A stretch of DNA of 64,000 nt from Tolumonas osonensis (GTDB lineage Bacteria > Pseudomonadota > Gammaproteobacteria > Enterobacterales > Aeromonadaceae), in assembly GCF_014202415.1 (NCBI RefSeq), contig NZ_JACHGR010000003.1, forward strand, positions 62,001 to 126,000, written 5' to 3'. The position numbers were made by a program, and so were the translations under genes. The notes under the pieces are model-generated. The model saw only the letters and a list, made by a program, of their open reading frames with translations, made no database searches and had not been told where the DNA came from. This document shows, in pieces, positions 1-9,429 of this stretch (position 1 is its first letter; every line of letters starts with the position of its first letter).

Positions 1-11
1 ACATCAGGTGG

Positions 12-3000
12 GAAACACCCCCACGGGCGTGGGGACGACCAAACAAGGTGGCTTAAAATCATCTTATGATCAGAAACACCCCCACGGGCGTGGGGACGAC
101 ACGACCTTCGCCCAGGCGAAGAAGTCGGGACAAGAAACACCCCCACGGGCGTGGGGACGACTCTTTTTCTGCCTGTGCAGTGGCAGATTTAAGAGAAACA
201 CCCCCACGGGCGTGGGGACGACCTGCCCACCAAGCTTATCCACTTCACTGATAAGGAAACACCCCCACGGGCGTGGGGACGACGTCCTGGTAATAACTTT
301 TTAAGTCTTCGATCAGGAAACACCCCCACGGGCGTGGGGACGACCAAGACGGTAGCCAATAGAAAGACCTGTGATAGGAAACACCCCCACGGGCGTGGGG
401 ACGACGCACTTCTGGATCTGCGTTGTAGTGCATAGCCAGAAACACCCCCACGGGCGTGGGGACGACTTCAGATCCATCCATACTTCTGGTGTCCTGAAAG
501 AAACACCCCCACGGGCGTGGGGACGACCGATTGCTGTACCGGAGTCATTGATTGCTCAAGGAAACACCCCCACGGGCGTGGGGACGACGAGGGCCGCGAA
601 CCTGTCCAACTTCATCAAGAAGAAACACCCCCACGGGCGTGGGGACGACTAATCGCTTACCAGATGGAACAATACGCACCAAGAAACACCCCCACGGGCG
701 TGGGGACGACTGCAGACTGCATCATGTTTAACACATGGATCAAGAAACACCCCCACGGGCGTGGGGACGACCGGGGGAACCAAAAAGAACTAGCAGGCCT
801 ACTAGAAACACCCCCACGGGCGTGGGGACGACATAGTAACTCCTTAGCGCGTTTTGCTGACGCAAGAAACACCCCCACGGGCGTGGGGACGACCTTAAAA
901 TGCAGCATAAAAACTTCACAGAATCAGAAACACCCCCACGGGCGTGGGGACGACCCGGTTATAGCAATATCAACAAGTGACGCTGAAGAAACACCCCCAC
1001 GGGCGTGGGGACGACCAACCCAAGCCCATCAACATCAAACGATTTAAAGAAACACCCCCACGGGCGTGGGGACGACTTGCCTTTCTTATCAAATATAAAG
1101 AATCATTAGGAAACACCCCCACGGGCGTGGGGACGACACGGGAATTACAGGCTAGCCAATCATATGCTAAGAAACACCCCCACGGGCGTGGGGACGACGT
1201 TTTCAGGGTCATAGTTTTCATGATATCACCGGAAACACCCCCACGGGCGTGGGGACGACTAGTCAAAAACCTTACTAACGAAATGTTTTCAAGAAACACC
1301 CCCACGGGCGTGGGGACGACTTCGTCGATAGCCTTGCGCATGACATCGCGCAGGAAACACCCCCACGGGCGTGGGGACGACTGAATGGTGAATAAGCTGT
1401 CCAGATGTGCCACGGAAACACCCCCACGGGCGTGGGGACGACTGCTACAGATATTGCCAGCAAGTCGTTGGGCGAGAAACACCCCCACGGGCGTGGGGAC
1501 GACGCGGCCAAGGCATGGTGAATTCATAGTCACTCAGAAACACCCCCACGGGCGTGGGGACGACTCATTGATTAACCTGCTTTTTAATGGTCATATAGAA
1601 ACACCCCCACGGGCGTGGGGACGACTGGAATGGGAAGCGATAGCCGGTAGACGGGAAGGAAACACCCCCACGGGCGTGGGGACGACCAAGGTGGCACAAT
1701 TTACCAGGCTCTGCAAGAAGAAACACCCCCACGGGCGTGGGGACGACGGATTATATCATTGTTGATACTAAAACCGGTAGGAAACACCCCCACGGGCGTG
1801 GGGACGACTAATCTTCCAATTCGTAATGCATTAATGTTTTAAGAAACACCCCCACGGGCGTGGGGACGACCCCACAATAATGATCAACTTTTGCCCTCAG
1901 ATAGAAACACCCCCACGGGCGTGGGGACGACACTCTAGTGAAACAAACGCTGGAGAATATACAGGAAACACCCCCACGGGCGTGGGGACGACGAACTTAC
2001 CTACCTCTCCGCTGTAAAGCAGTAGGAAACACCCCCACGGGCGTGGGGACGACACACTATAAGCAAAGCTTTCTGGCGCCACTGGAGAAACACCCCCACG
2101 GGCGTGGGGACGACAGGCCCAGAATGTTTAAAACAGGCTGAAATCTAGAAACACCCCCACGGGCGTGGGGACGACCCAGATACCGCAATCAACCTACCCC
2201 GTGATATGGAAACACCCCCACGGGCGTGGGGACGACTCAAGCTGCAGGGCAGTTCTTTGTAGATAAGTAGAAACACCCCCACGGGCGTGGGGACGACCAT
2301 CCATCACGGCGGAGCGGAATGCAACGCCCAGAAACACCCCCACGGGCGTGGGGACGACAGCGTGGCATGGGAAGCTAAATGCTGGCATGAAGAAACACCC
2401 CCACGGGCGTGGGGACGACTATTGCGCGTTGCGTATAAATCATCATGCCAGAGAAACACCCCCACGGGCGTGGGGACGACCCCCGTATGTATCGCTCATG
2501 CGGTCTGTATCGGGAAACACCCCCACGGGCGTGGGGACGACAACCAGTGTTCTGCCACCCCAGGCTGCCCGTTAGAAACACCCCCACGGGCGTGGGGACG
2601 ACAAACAGACGAATACAAAGCTTTACAAGAAGAAAGAAACACCCCCACGGGCGTGGGGACGACAGGCTAATGCAGTGAATATGCAACGCTTGCCAGGAAA
2701 CACCCCCACGGGCGTGGGGACGACTTAAACGTGCCCAGGCTGCATTCAATGCGTACAGAAACACCCCCACGGGCGTGGGGACGACATACTCTGGCTTTAT
2801 TTTTTCATCACACTTGAAGAAACACCCCCACGGGCGTGGGGACGACCGTTTCGCTCTGTGATATGCCACTGCGCAAGCAGAAACACCCCCACGGGCGTGG
2901 GGACGACACGTGCAGGTAGCATTTGTTATCTTGTTGTTTAGAAACACCCCCACGGGCGTGGGGACGACGAATTGAACTGATATACTCACCGAATCGTTTT

Positions 3001-3700
3001 AGAAACACCCCCACGGGCGTGGGGACGACTCTTTTTCATTAAAATAAAACAATGACTTACCAGAAACACCCCCACGGGCGTGGGGACGACTGCCAGCATT
3101 ACGGCTGGTGAAGCAGGGCTTCAGAAACACCCCCACGGGCGTGGGGACGACCTTTTATGTATATGGTCTGAAACGCTTCGGTCAGAAACACCCCCACGGG
3201 CGTGGGGACGACCTTCACGCAACCACTCCGCTTTTTCTTCTGGTGGAAACACCCCCACGGGCGTGGGGACGACTCTGCGGCTGCCGTTGAGTTAGCTTTT
3301 AGCTTGGAAACACCCCCACGGGCGTGGGGACGACCCAGTGGCTGCGCAGCAGAAACGGTGTAACGGAGAAACACCCCCACGGGCGTGGGGACGACTAAGC
3401 CACACCACTGATAGACAATGTTGTTTCGGAAACACCCCCACGGGCGTGGGGACGACGTAGTCATAAACGAAACTAGCCATTATTCTGCGGAAACACCCCC
3501 ACGGGCGTGGGGACGACCAGAGCAAAAAGACGAGGAAGGGAATGTGGTGGGAAACACCCCCACGGGCGTGGGGACGACTCCCCAGCACAACGCTATGAAA
3601 TAAGTTCAATGGAAACACCCCCACGGGCGTGGGGACGACAAGAAGGCGCATCAGCGACATCTCGCTATACCAGAAACACCCCCACGGGCGTGGGGACGAC
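12..3700 (-). CRISPR. Type I-E CRISPR array, 61 repeats, continues past the left edge
   Basis: Sixty-one copies of one 28-nt repeat, all identical on reading. On the plus strand each starts GAAACACCCCC and ends GTGGGGACGAC. Repeat starts run every 61 nt from 12 to 1781, then 1843 (one 34-nt spacer at 1809-1842), then every 61 nt to 3673. That gives 60 complete spacers (59 of 33 nt, one of 34) plus a partial spacer at 1-11. The crRNA sense is minus: the repeat then starts GTCGTCCCC and ends GGTGTTTC, with a 7-bp stem CCCCACG/CGTGGGG, as expected for Cas6e cleavage leaving a GGTGTTTC-type 5' handle. The leader and cas genes lie on the high-coordinate side on the same strand. No degenerate terminal repeat is seen, so the old end lies outside the window. 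Confidence 0.98.
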
Positions 3701-3753
3701 ACCAATATATTGTGAAAGAGCGATAATTAAAACCCCATATATGATGGTTATAG
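3701..3753 (-). promoter_or_regulatory. CRISPR leader (short, AT-rich)
   Basis: Only 53 nt separate the cas2 stop codon from the leader-proximal repeat. The segment is AT-rich. It contains the perfect 10-bp palindrome CAATATATTG at 3703-3712, 2 nt from the first repeat. I could not find a good IHF consensus (WATCAANNNNTTR) in it. The array may therefore be transcribed from inside or upstream of cas2, or from a weak promoter here. Assignment as leader follows from its position between cas2 and the array and from the crRNA orientation of the repeats. Confidence 0.8.
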
Positions 3754-4035
3754 CTATTTTAGGGTTTCAATAATTAGCTGTAATCCGCTGATATTGATAA
3801 TCGGCTTTCTTACCTCACCTTTGTAGCGAATTTCGTAACCAGGTGGTTGAGGAATGCTTCTGAACAACATCAGACCAGATTCGGCTGGACAATGCTGCAT
3901 CAAGTACTCAACAACTGTTTGTGCGACAGAATCGTTAACACCAGATACAAACACATTCGGGCGCGGCTCCACGAACCAGAGTTTCATTCGTCCGCGAACT
4001 GCAGGCGGTAAGTCATTGGCGAGTACGACGAGCAT
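3754..4035 (-). CDS. cas2: CRISPR-associated endoribonuclease Cas2 (type I-E)
   Basis: A 93-aa protein matching the type I-E Cas2 size (about 94 aa in E. coli). It starts MLVVLANDLPPAVRGRMKLW, the I-E pattern of a hydrophobic first strand followed by PPxxRGR. Cas2 forms the dimer that bridges two Cas1 dimers in the spacer-integration complex. Its start overlaps the end of cas1 by 23 nt, which suggests translational coupling. It is the last cas gene before the leader. Confidence 0.95.
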   Translation of the reverse strand: MLVVLANDLPPAVRGRMKLWFVEPRPNVFVSGVNDSVAQTVVEYLMQHCPAESGLMLFRSIPQPPGYEIRYKGEVRKPIINISGLQLIIETLK

Positions 4036-4882
4036 GCTTAACCCCCATCAACTCATCAACATCAGCCGTTACCAGATTGAGCAAGTCTATGGCAATAACT
4101 CGCTTTCTGAATGCGTCAGATACTTTGTGTTTGTCATATCGGCCAGCCATTTCCCGGGTGAGGGAGAATGCCAAATCAATACAAAGCTGTTCCTTGTAAA
4201 GGTCAGCCAAATCGTACACAAACGGTAACGGACTACCAGAATGAATAAAGCCAATATGGGGGGAATATCCCATTGCATGAACAGCCGAACACAATATGCC
4301 GTAAAGCGCTGCGTTCGTGGACGTTAGTACTTGATTGGTCAAATCACTCAGTTGAAACTTGCCCGGTGTGAACTGACGCCCTTTCCAGCCGACTCCATAC
4401 TCTTCAGCTTTTTGCTGATACAAAGCCCGAACCCGATTCCCCTCCATCCCCATCATGCTATTTAGACTCTTACCATCAAGCTCTGTATCGGGAAAACGTT
4501 TAGCAAACATTGCCCTGGCGACTTTAAGCGAAGACTCCTCATCGGTAGCCAGCGTAATCTGTAATTTAAGGTTGCGCGTGTCGGCAGTAGGAAGAAAACC
4601 AGCCGCATAAAAAAGCAAACTATCCTCTCCTACCCAGCTCACAGAACAGTTAGCTGCCGTAGCAGTTTTAATTGCTTCATGCGTCACTGTAGTGCCGGGG
4701 CCTAGTAGTAATGTGTTTATGGTTGCGACAGGGATAGGCACTACATTGCAATCGGAATCAATCCACTTAACGCTACTGTCATCAATTTCCAGACGTCCTC
4801 GCTCCAGATATAAAAAAGGATATTTGTCCTTTACCTGAGGCAGTGATTCACGTGTCACTTTGACAAACAGGCGCTCTCCCAT
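4013..4882 (-). CDS. cas1: CRISPR-associated integrase Cas1 (type I-E)
   Basis: A 289-aa Cas1 that integrates new spacers at the leader-repeat junction together with Cas2. The three metal-binding catalytic residues of E. coli Cas1 (E141, H208, D221) have equivalents at a constant offset of six: E147 in GMEGNR, H214 in GFIHSG and D227 in FVYDLADLYK. All are intact, so the adaptation module looks functional. It overlaps cas2 by 23 nt and lies 6 nt downstream of cas5e, so it belongs to the same operon. Confidence 0.97.
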   Translation of the reverse strand: MGERLFVKVTRESLPQVKDKYPFLYLERGRLEIDDSSVKWIDSDCNVVPIPVATINTLLLGPGTTVTHEAIKTATAANCSVSWVGEDSLLFYAAGFLPTADTRNLKLQITLATDEESSLKVARAMFAKRFPDTELDGKSLNSMMGMEGNRVRALYQQKAEEYGVGWKGRQFTPGKFQLSDLTNQVLTSTNAALYGILCSAVHAMGYSPHIGFIHSGSPLPFVYDLADLYKEQLCIDLAFSLTREMAGRYDKHKVSDAFRKRVIAIDLLNLVTADVDELMGVKHARRTRQ

Positions 4883-4888
4883 AGCTAT

Positions 4889-5605
4889 TTACTCCATCTC
4901 CACCAGAGTCACTCGTCGATCCCGATAACGTTTACTTTCACCAAACTGTATAGGAACATCGTTGAGAGTGATGACTTCGCCATCTTGTTCACCTTCAACG
5001 ACTGAGTAACTGTGAATCCGCTGTTTGTTCTCAGCCAATTGTCCTGCACGATGCCAGGCAGACTCGGTATTATCAAACAGCCCCTGATAAATCAGCTCCG
5101 TTGGCACGCAGTTTTTACGCCCTAAGTACAGATCCCAAACCGGATTCTGCAACGCTTTGGCCAGCATGTCAGACTGTTCATTAGGCACCTCCACTACCAC
5201 GGCAAAAACAGTATCTTGCAGGTAATAGCGATAGGTCATTTTAGTGCCGCCACCGACCGCCTTTTTTCCATCAGACGTTTTAGGTATCAGCAGATTTTGC
5301 CAAGGATCACTGTCATCGTATCCACTGCCAACCATCTGAAAATCACACAATGCAGGTTCACGTAGGTGCGGCCGGCCGTTACTATCGGTACGGGCATAAG
5401 CCCGTACCTCCATGTTCATGCTATTCATTTGTGACAGCCATTCAACTTCGGGGCCACCAGCACCCCGAGCGCAACAAAGCAGTCCCAGGATGCCTGAACG
5501 GGTCGGGAAGTTCAGTGTGTCCCGCACCCCAAACTTTGAGTCGTGCCCCCAGGCTTGCAACGGCCCTTCGAGCCACAGAAGCATATATTGGGTAGATTTG
5601 CTCAT
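4889..5605 (-). CDS. cas5e: Cascade subunit Cas5e (CasD)
   Basis: About 238 aa. The N-terminus (LLWLEGPLQAWG, then a conserved RxT-P--SG-GLL pattern) is the Cas5e signature; this RAMP subunit caps the crRNA 5' handle in Cascade. I chose the ATG at 5605 (MSKSTQY) because the purine-rich AAGGGAG lies at normal distance before it; the in-frame ATG two codons earlier sits directly on the Shine-Dalgarno sequence. It starts 11 nt after the cas7e stop and is followed closely by cas1. Confidence 0.93.
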   Translation of the reverse strand: MSKSTQYMLLWLEGPLQAWGHDSKFGVRDTLNFPTRSGILGLLCCARGAGGPEVEWLSQMNSMNMEVRAYARTDSNGRPHLREPALCDFQMVGSGYDDSDPWQNLLIPKTSDGKKAVGGGTKMTYRYYLQDTVFAVVVEVPNEQSDMLAKALQNPVWDLYLGRKNCVPTELIYQGLFDNTESAWHRAGQLAENKQRIHSYSVVEGEQDGEVITLNDVPIQFGESKRYRDRRVTLVEME

Positions 5606-5616
5606 CTCCATCTCCC

Positions 5617-6651
5617 TTACAGGTGAGACTGTAAGTCAGCAATCAAGCTGTCAATGCTGTATTCCAGGTTATCGCCCCATTCATAATCCCCCTGCTTACC
5701 AAACAGCGAACCAGAGAGTTTCTCTTTTTTGTCGAGCCAGGATTTCAGTTCGTCTTTGCTCGGGTTGAGGAAGCCTTCACCCTTGCTCTTCACTGGCTGC
5801 TCAAAAGACGCTTGCAGACGTTGACCTTTACGCACCAGTACGCGGGCGTATTCCCATGGACAAGCACCAGATTGTGTGGTCTGTCGGGCATCAGGTACGG
5901 CAACATACAATGCCTTCACGAACGCATCGACCGCAGTTTTCAAGTCAGCACCTTCACCCAAGGTCTGCTCCAGTTGCCCCAGATCAAGGCTCACGTAACG
6001 ATAGTAAGTAGCTGAGTTGTATTCCAAACTACCCATGTGTGCAGAACCGCTTTCATCTTCCGTTTTGCAATCATCCACTGCCGTGAAAAATTCCACTTCG
6101 TTGCTGACTTTATGGGTTGAAATAGCATGTGCGAATGAAGCTGCCGCCTCAACATTCATATCAGGAGCTTTAGCGACCATGCGTCCAAACAACGCGATAT
6201 CCAGAGCATCAAGAGTTTTGTTAACTACTTTTTTGGAAACTTTCACTAGCTCCTTGTCTTTCAATTTCGACGCCTCAAAGCCATTTTCCTGTGCATAGGC
6301 AGCAAAGGCTTTGGCTTCGGTATCACTCAGGAACAACAAGGTATCGTCGGCAAAAAATGCAGCCATAGTCTCGCCACAGCTGGTCGCCTGAGCCTCACTA
6401 GCACCCAGTGCCAGACATTCATTAGCCAGCATGGTGGCAATCTTTTTGCTGCGCACACCCAGTCGAATACCAAAATCGGGCATGGCAAGGCGTACTTGGC
6501 GTTTCCAACACTGTGACGACACACGTGCGCGTGGCACACCACCGATCATGGCGGACTTGGGCGCACCAACGTCATCACGGTTCAAACAGGTGACAGGGAA
6601 AGACTGCAGGATATGGAATTCGATACGGGTGTTTTTAAATGCGTTAGTCAT
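5617..6651 (-). CDS. cas7e: Cascade backbone subunit Cas7e (CasC)
   Basis: About 344 aa. The N-terminal pattern IEFHILQSFPVTCLNRDD, followed by GAPKSA and RARVSSQCWKR, is the canonical Cas7e/Cse4 signature. Six copies form the crRNA-binding backbone of Cascade. I took the start at MTNAFKN (6651), preceded by AAGGACAAGAAC, rather than the longer frame starting at 6690, because the AGGA lies 7 nt before this ATG. In this locus it follows cas6e instead of preceding it as in E. coli. Confidence 0.95.
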   Translation of the reverse strand: MTNAFKNTRIEFHILQSFPVTCLNRDDVGAPKSAMIGGVPRARVSSQCWKRQVRLAMPDFGIRLGVRSKKIATMLANECLALGASEAQATSCGETMAAFFADDTLLFLSDTEAKAFAAYAQENGFEASKLKDKELVKVSKKVVNKTLDALDIALFGRMVAKAPDMNVEAAASFAHAISTHKVSNEVEFFTAVDDCKTEDESGSAHMGSLEYNSATYYRYVSLDLGQLEQTLGEGADLKTAVDAFVKALYVAVPDARQTTQSGACPWEYARVLVRKGQRLQASFEQPVKSKGEGFLNPSKDELKSWLDKKEKLSGSLFGKQGDYEWGDNLEYSIDSLIADLQSHL

Positions 6652-6682
6652 GTTCTTGTCCTTGAAAAAGATTCGGTGAAAA

Positions 6683-7330
6683 TCAGGCAAACGGGTTGTC
6701 GATGATGGGCACTATTTGCAACAAGCCGCAGCCAAACGCCCGCCCCTTGCCAATGCCGTTTTTAAAACTGTTGTGAAATTGCTGCAGGTCGGTCACGGTG
6801 AGTTGCCCCTGAATATGGGCTTTGCCAAGGGTTACCAGGCGACCGATCTTGTCTTTGAATTGCAGCACTTCAATGGTGTCAACCTGCAAGGTTTGCGGGT
6901 CAACCTCAAAGCCCCAGCTCTTGACTGCACGCTGCATAAACCAGCTGGCGGTATCGGCGCGGCCTTTGACCGCCACTCGCTTACCACTCTGTTTATCCTT
7001 GCGTACCGGGTTCACCTGCACCTTGAAGCGATAGCGCGGATAGCCCAGAAACGATTCGGCAATTGGCTTACAGATCACCTCACCGTGTTGATCATCGACC
7101 TGCGCCAGTGGCTGCCGATCCGAGACGATCAGTACCTTGCGACCATGAAAGTCGCCACCCTGATCGGCATAGACGATGCCACTCTGGATATGACTTTGCT
7201 TTTCATGCTCGCTACGCACATCCGGAAACAGGCTGTAGACCACCCGGTGCAGCGAATAGGTATCGGTTATTTTCAGTGCTTTGACAGCCGCACGATCAAG
7301 GTGCAGAGCGCTTGCGTATAACTCAGTCAT
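6683..7330 (-). CDS. cas6e: CRISPR RNA endonuclease Cas6e (CasE)
   Basis: About 215 aa from the ATG at 7330, which overlaps the cse2 stop by 8 nt. Cas6e cuts pre-crRNA at the base of the repeat hairpin and stays bound to the 3' hairpin. Near the N-terminus, YSLHRVVYSLFPD matches the E. coli YQLHQGLWHLFP segment that carries the catalytic His/Tyr. The C-terminus has the glycine-rich loop GIGKGRAFGCGLLQIVP diagnostic of Cas6e. A longer frame reaches 7417, but it runs inside cse2 and lacks a Shine-Dalgarno sequence. Confidence 0.95.
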   Translation of the reverse strand: MTELYASALHLDRAAVKALKITDTYSLHRVVYSLFPDVRSEHEKQSHIQSGIVYADQGGDFHGRKVLIVSDRQPLAQVDDQHGEVICKPIAESFLGYPRYRFKVQVNPVRKDKQSGKRVAVKGRADTASWFMQRAVKSWGFEVDPQTLQVDTIEVLQFKDKIGRLVTLGKAHIQGQLTVTDLQQFHNSFKNGIGKGRAFGCGLLQIVPIIDNPFA

Positions 7331-7889
7331 GCACGGCCTCCGTAACGTTCTCATCAGCGTCAGTGGTGCGACGATAGAATTCTTGTGCCCACCGAGCCCG
7401 AATCCGTTCCTGACCATTGCCGGAGTACCACAGAAGTTGCTCCAGCAACTGGCTGAAATCCGGTGTCACACCACGACTCGCCATCAGCGTTAGCAATGGC
7501 CGCAAAATACGGCAAGCTTCAGTGGTACTGGTACAAGCCAACAAGCGGCGTAAACGAGCTTTAGCCTGATCAGATTGGTTGCCATCGTCAAAGCAGGCTG
7601 CAATCGCACTGCCCAAAGGTAACTTGCCATCTGTTACAGGTTTAGCTCGTGCCAGTGCAGCGCCTACAGTGCAAAATGGTAGGCGCTCCCACTCCTTTTC
7701 AAGGTCAACACCAAATCCGGCCAATAACTCCCAACTCTGATATTCGGTGGCAGGGTTGTCAGCCCGCTTAAGACGAGCGGCAAAGCCGTTGTCCTTGTTG
7801 ATACGTTCAATCACATAACCGACAAATCGTTCAGCCCTGGATAACTTGCCAGTGCTTTCGGCAGTGGCGACTGCAGATTGCTGATCCAT
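7323..7889 (-). CDS. cse2: Cascade small subunit Cse2 (CasB, Cas11)
   Basis: A 188-aa all-helical protein of the Cse2/Cas11 type. Two copies stabilise the R-loop in Cascade. It is recognised from its position between cas8e and cas6e, its length (E. coli CasB is about 160 aa), and the typical basic segment near the C-terminus (ARLRRLLACTSTTE, then RPLLTLMASRGV). It is weakly conserved, so the call rests partly on context. Its last codons overlap the cas6e start. Confidence 0.9.
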   Translation of the reverse strand: MDQQSAVATAESTGKLSRAERFVGYVIERINKDNGFAARLKRADNPATEYQSWELLAGFGVDLEKEWERLPFCTVGAALARAKPVTDGKLPLGSAIAACFDDGNQSDQAKARLRRLLACTSTTEACRILRPLLTLMASRGVTPDFSQLLEQLLWYSGNGQERIRARWAQEFYRRTTDADENVTEAVHD

Positions 7890-7902
7890 ACAAACTCTCT
7901 CC

Positions 7903-9426
7903 TTAATCGGCTTTCAGATATTTGGAAAAATTGGGGCGCGCCTGGGCCCATGCGTCCATTTGGCGGGCACTGTCGTTGGGGCATATTTGGTCAAATACTT
8001 GGGTGGCATAGGCTGCGAAGGTTTTGCGCAATTGTAGGCGTTGTAACTTAGCTTCTTCGGTCGAGTCGCAGGCATCGATCAGTGCCTGTGACTGACGTTC
8101 GCAGAGCTGCCAGAATGTTCCGGTCGCTTTTTCAGCCTGGTTGGCCACAAAGGGCTGAGCCTTACCAGAGCCGGATTTATCGATATCGGACAACTGGCGG
8201 AAATACCGAACAACTGCCCCCCAGAGAAGTTTCTGCATGGCTTCTAGTTGCGCCATTTCCTGCTTGATCTGCTCCAGAAACAGACTGCCTAGCAGTTCCG
8301 ATACCAGCCAGATTTCAGACTGCACATAGTCGTCTGTACCTGAGGCGTATTGTTCCCCCGCATTACTACTGACCCGGAGTCCACCCGACCAAATAGCGAA
8401 TTGATCGGTGCTGCGGCACACTCGCTTCAGGGTGCGTTTCAGTTGCGGAGTTTCCACTCCACCGGTTTTACCTTGCTCGATAAACTGCAATAACGAAGTC
8501 AGTTCTCGCCATGGTCGCTTGTCTGGATTAACCCAAAGCGCCTTGGGCTTTTTCTGGGCAAAATCCACCGATGCCGTCGGATCAGCTTTGCCTTCCAGAT
8601 AACCAGCATGGGCAATCCCATCGGTGTAGTGGATACCGCCATCAGCCAGCAGGCAAAACTTGCCCATGGGCACTAGGCGACCGATCAGAGATTCTTGCAA
8701 GGCTCTGGCAATGTCATCGTCTTCACCAGCAGGCATCTGCTCCCAAGGCGCTACCCCCAGTGTCGGATACATCATCAGATCAGCAATATCCTCGTGAGTA
8801 AACAGGTTCAGCCAGACGCTGTGGGCAACAGAGTCACCCAGCCAGAATGAATGCAATAAACCCATATGGCCAACAGCAATACCAGCTTTGCCGCTGGCAG
8901 GTTTGCCCTTATCGTTTTGTTTACCTTGATAACTTGCGGTCAATATGACCGAGTTATCGGTTTTCTTCCCACTGAGACCAAATCCCATCTGAACGATAAC
9001 TGTAATAGCCTTATCAGCATCATTGGCTTTCCGCTCTTGTTGGGTTTCAGTCAATACGGTCGTGTTGCCGGTACTGACCTCTGGCGACAATACGCCAAGC
9101 GATTTGACTTCAGCAGCCCGAATAGCTGGCATCTGCAAAAAAGGTTTATCACCATACAGATAAAAGCAGTCATGCCATTGATGCAGATAACTCAGGCACT
9201 TATCTGCCATGCCTTGCCAGCCCATACGTTTCCAGTCGTCATCGTCTTGCGGCGTAGCAGCTGACTGAGCAATAGCCAATAACAGTTTAGTAAGCGCAAT
9301 TTTCTGCACCGGATTGCCGCCTAATGCACGTAAATTCGGATTACTGAAAATCTCTTTCAGGCTGACCCGGCCAATATCCGCGACCGGTATCCAGGGTTCA
9401 TCGATCAGGTTAAAGCGGTTTTCCAT
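7903..9426 (-). CDS. cas8e: Cascade large subunit Cas8e (Cse1, CasA)
   Basis: A 507-aa protein, close to the 502 aa of E. coli CasA, starting with the typical FNLIDEPWIPV. Cas8e recognises the PAM and recruits Cas3. It starts 3 nt after the cas3 stop and lies 13 nt before cse2, as expected for one transcript. The unusual spacer-edge pattern of this array (a pyrimidine inherited base) implies a PAM different from the E. coli AAG, so the PAM-reading loop of this protein would be worth comparing. Confidence 0.96.
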   Translation of the reverse strand: MENRFNLIDEPWIPVADIGRVSLKEIFSNPNLRALGGNPVQKIALTKLLLAIAQSAATPQDDDDWKRMGWQGMADKCLSYLHQWHDCFYLYGDKPFLQMPAIRAAEVKSLGVLSPEVSTGNTTVLTETQQERKANDADKAITVIVQMGFGLSGKKTDNSVILTASYQGKQNDKGKPASGKAGIAVGHMGLLHSFWLGDSVAHSVWLNLFTHEDIADLMMYPTLGVAPWEQMPAGEDDDIARALQESLIGRLVPMGKFCLLADGGIHYTDGIAHAGYLEGKADPTASVDFAQKKPKALWVNPDKRPWRELTSLLQFIEQGKTGGVETPQLKRTLKRVCRSTDQFAIWSGGLRVSSNAGEQYASGTDDYVQSEIWLVSELLGSLFLEQIKQEMAQLEAMQKLLWGAVVRYFRQLSDIDKSGSGKAQPFVANQAEKATGTFWQLCERQSQALIDACDSTEEAKLQRLQLRKTFAAYATQVFDQICPNDSARQMDAWAQARPNFSKYLKAD

Positions 9427-9429
9427 AGT

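Noticed and set aside
12-3700. Array transcribed on the plus strand
   Set aside because: The repeat in minus sense (ending GGTGTTTC), the position of cas2 and leader at the high end, and the constant spacer-edge base all agree with minus-strand transcription.
1-3773. Many open frames of 60-200 codons inside the CRISPR array on both strands
   Set aside because: They are produced by the stop-free repeat read in different frames (recurring NTPTGVGTT, KHPHGRGDD and SSPRPWGCF blocks), not by genes.
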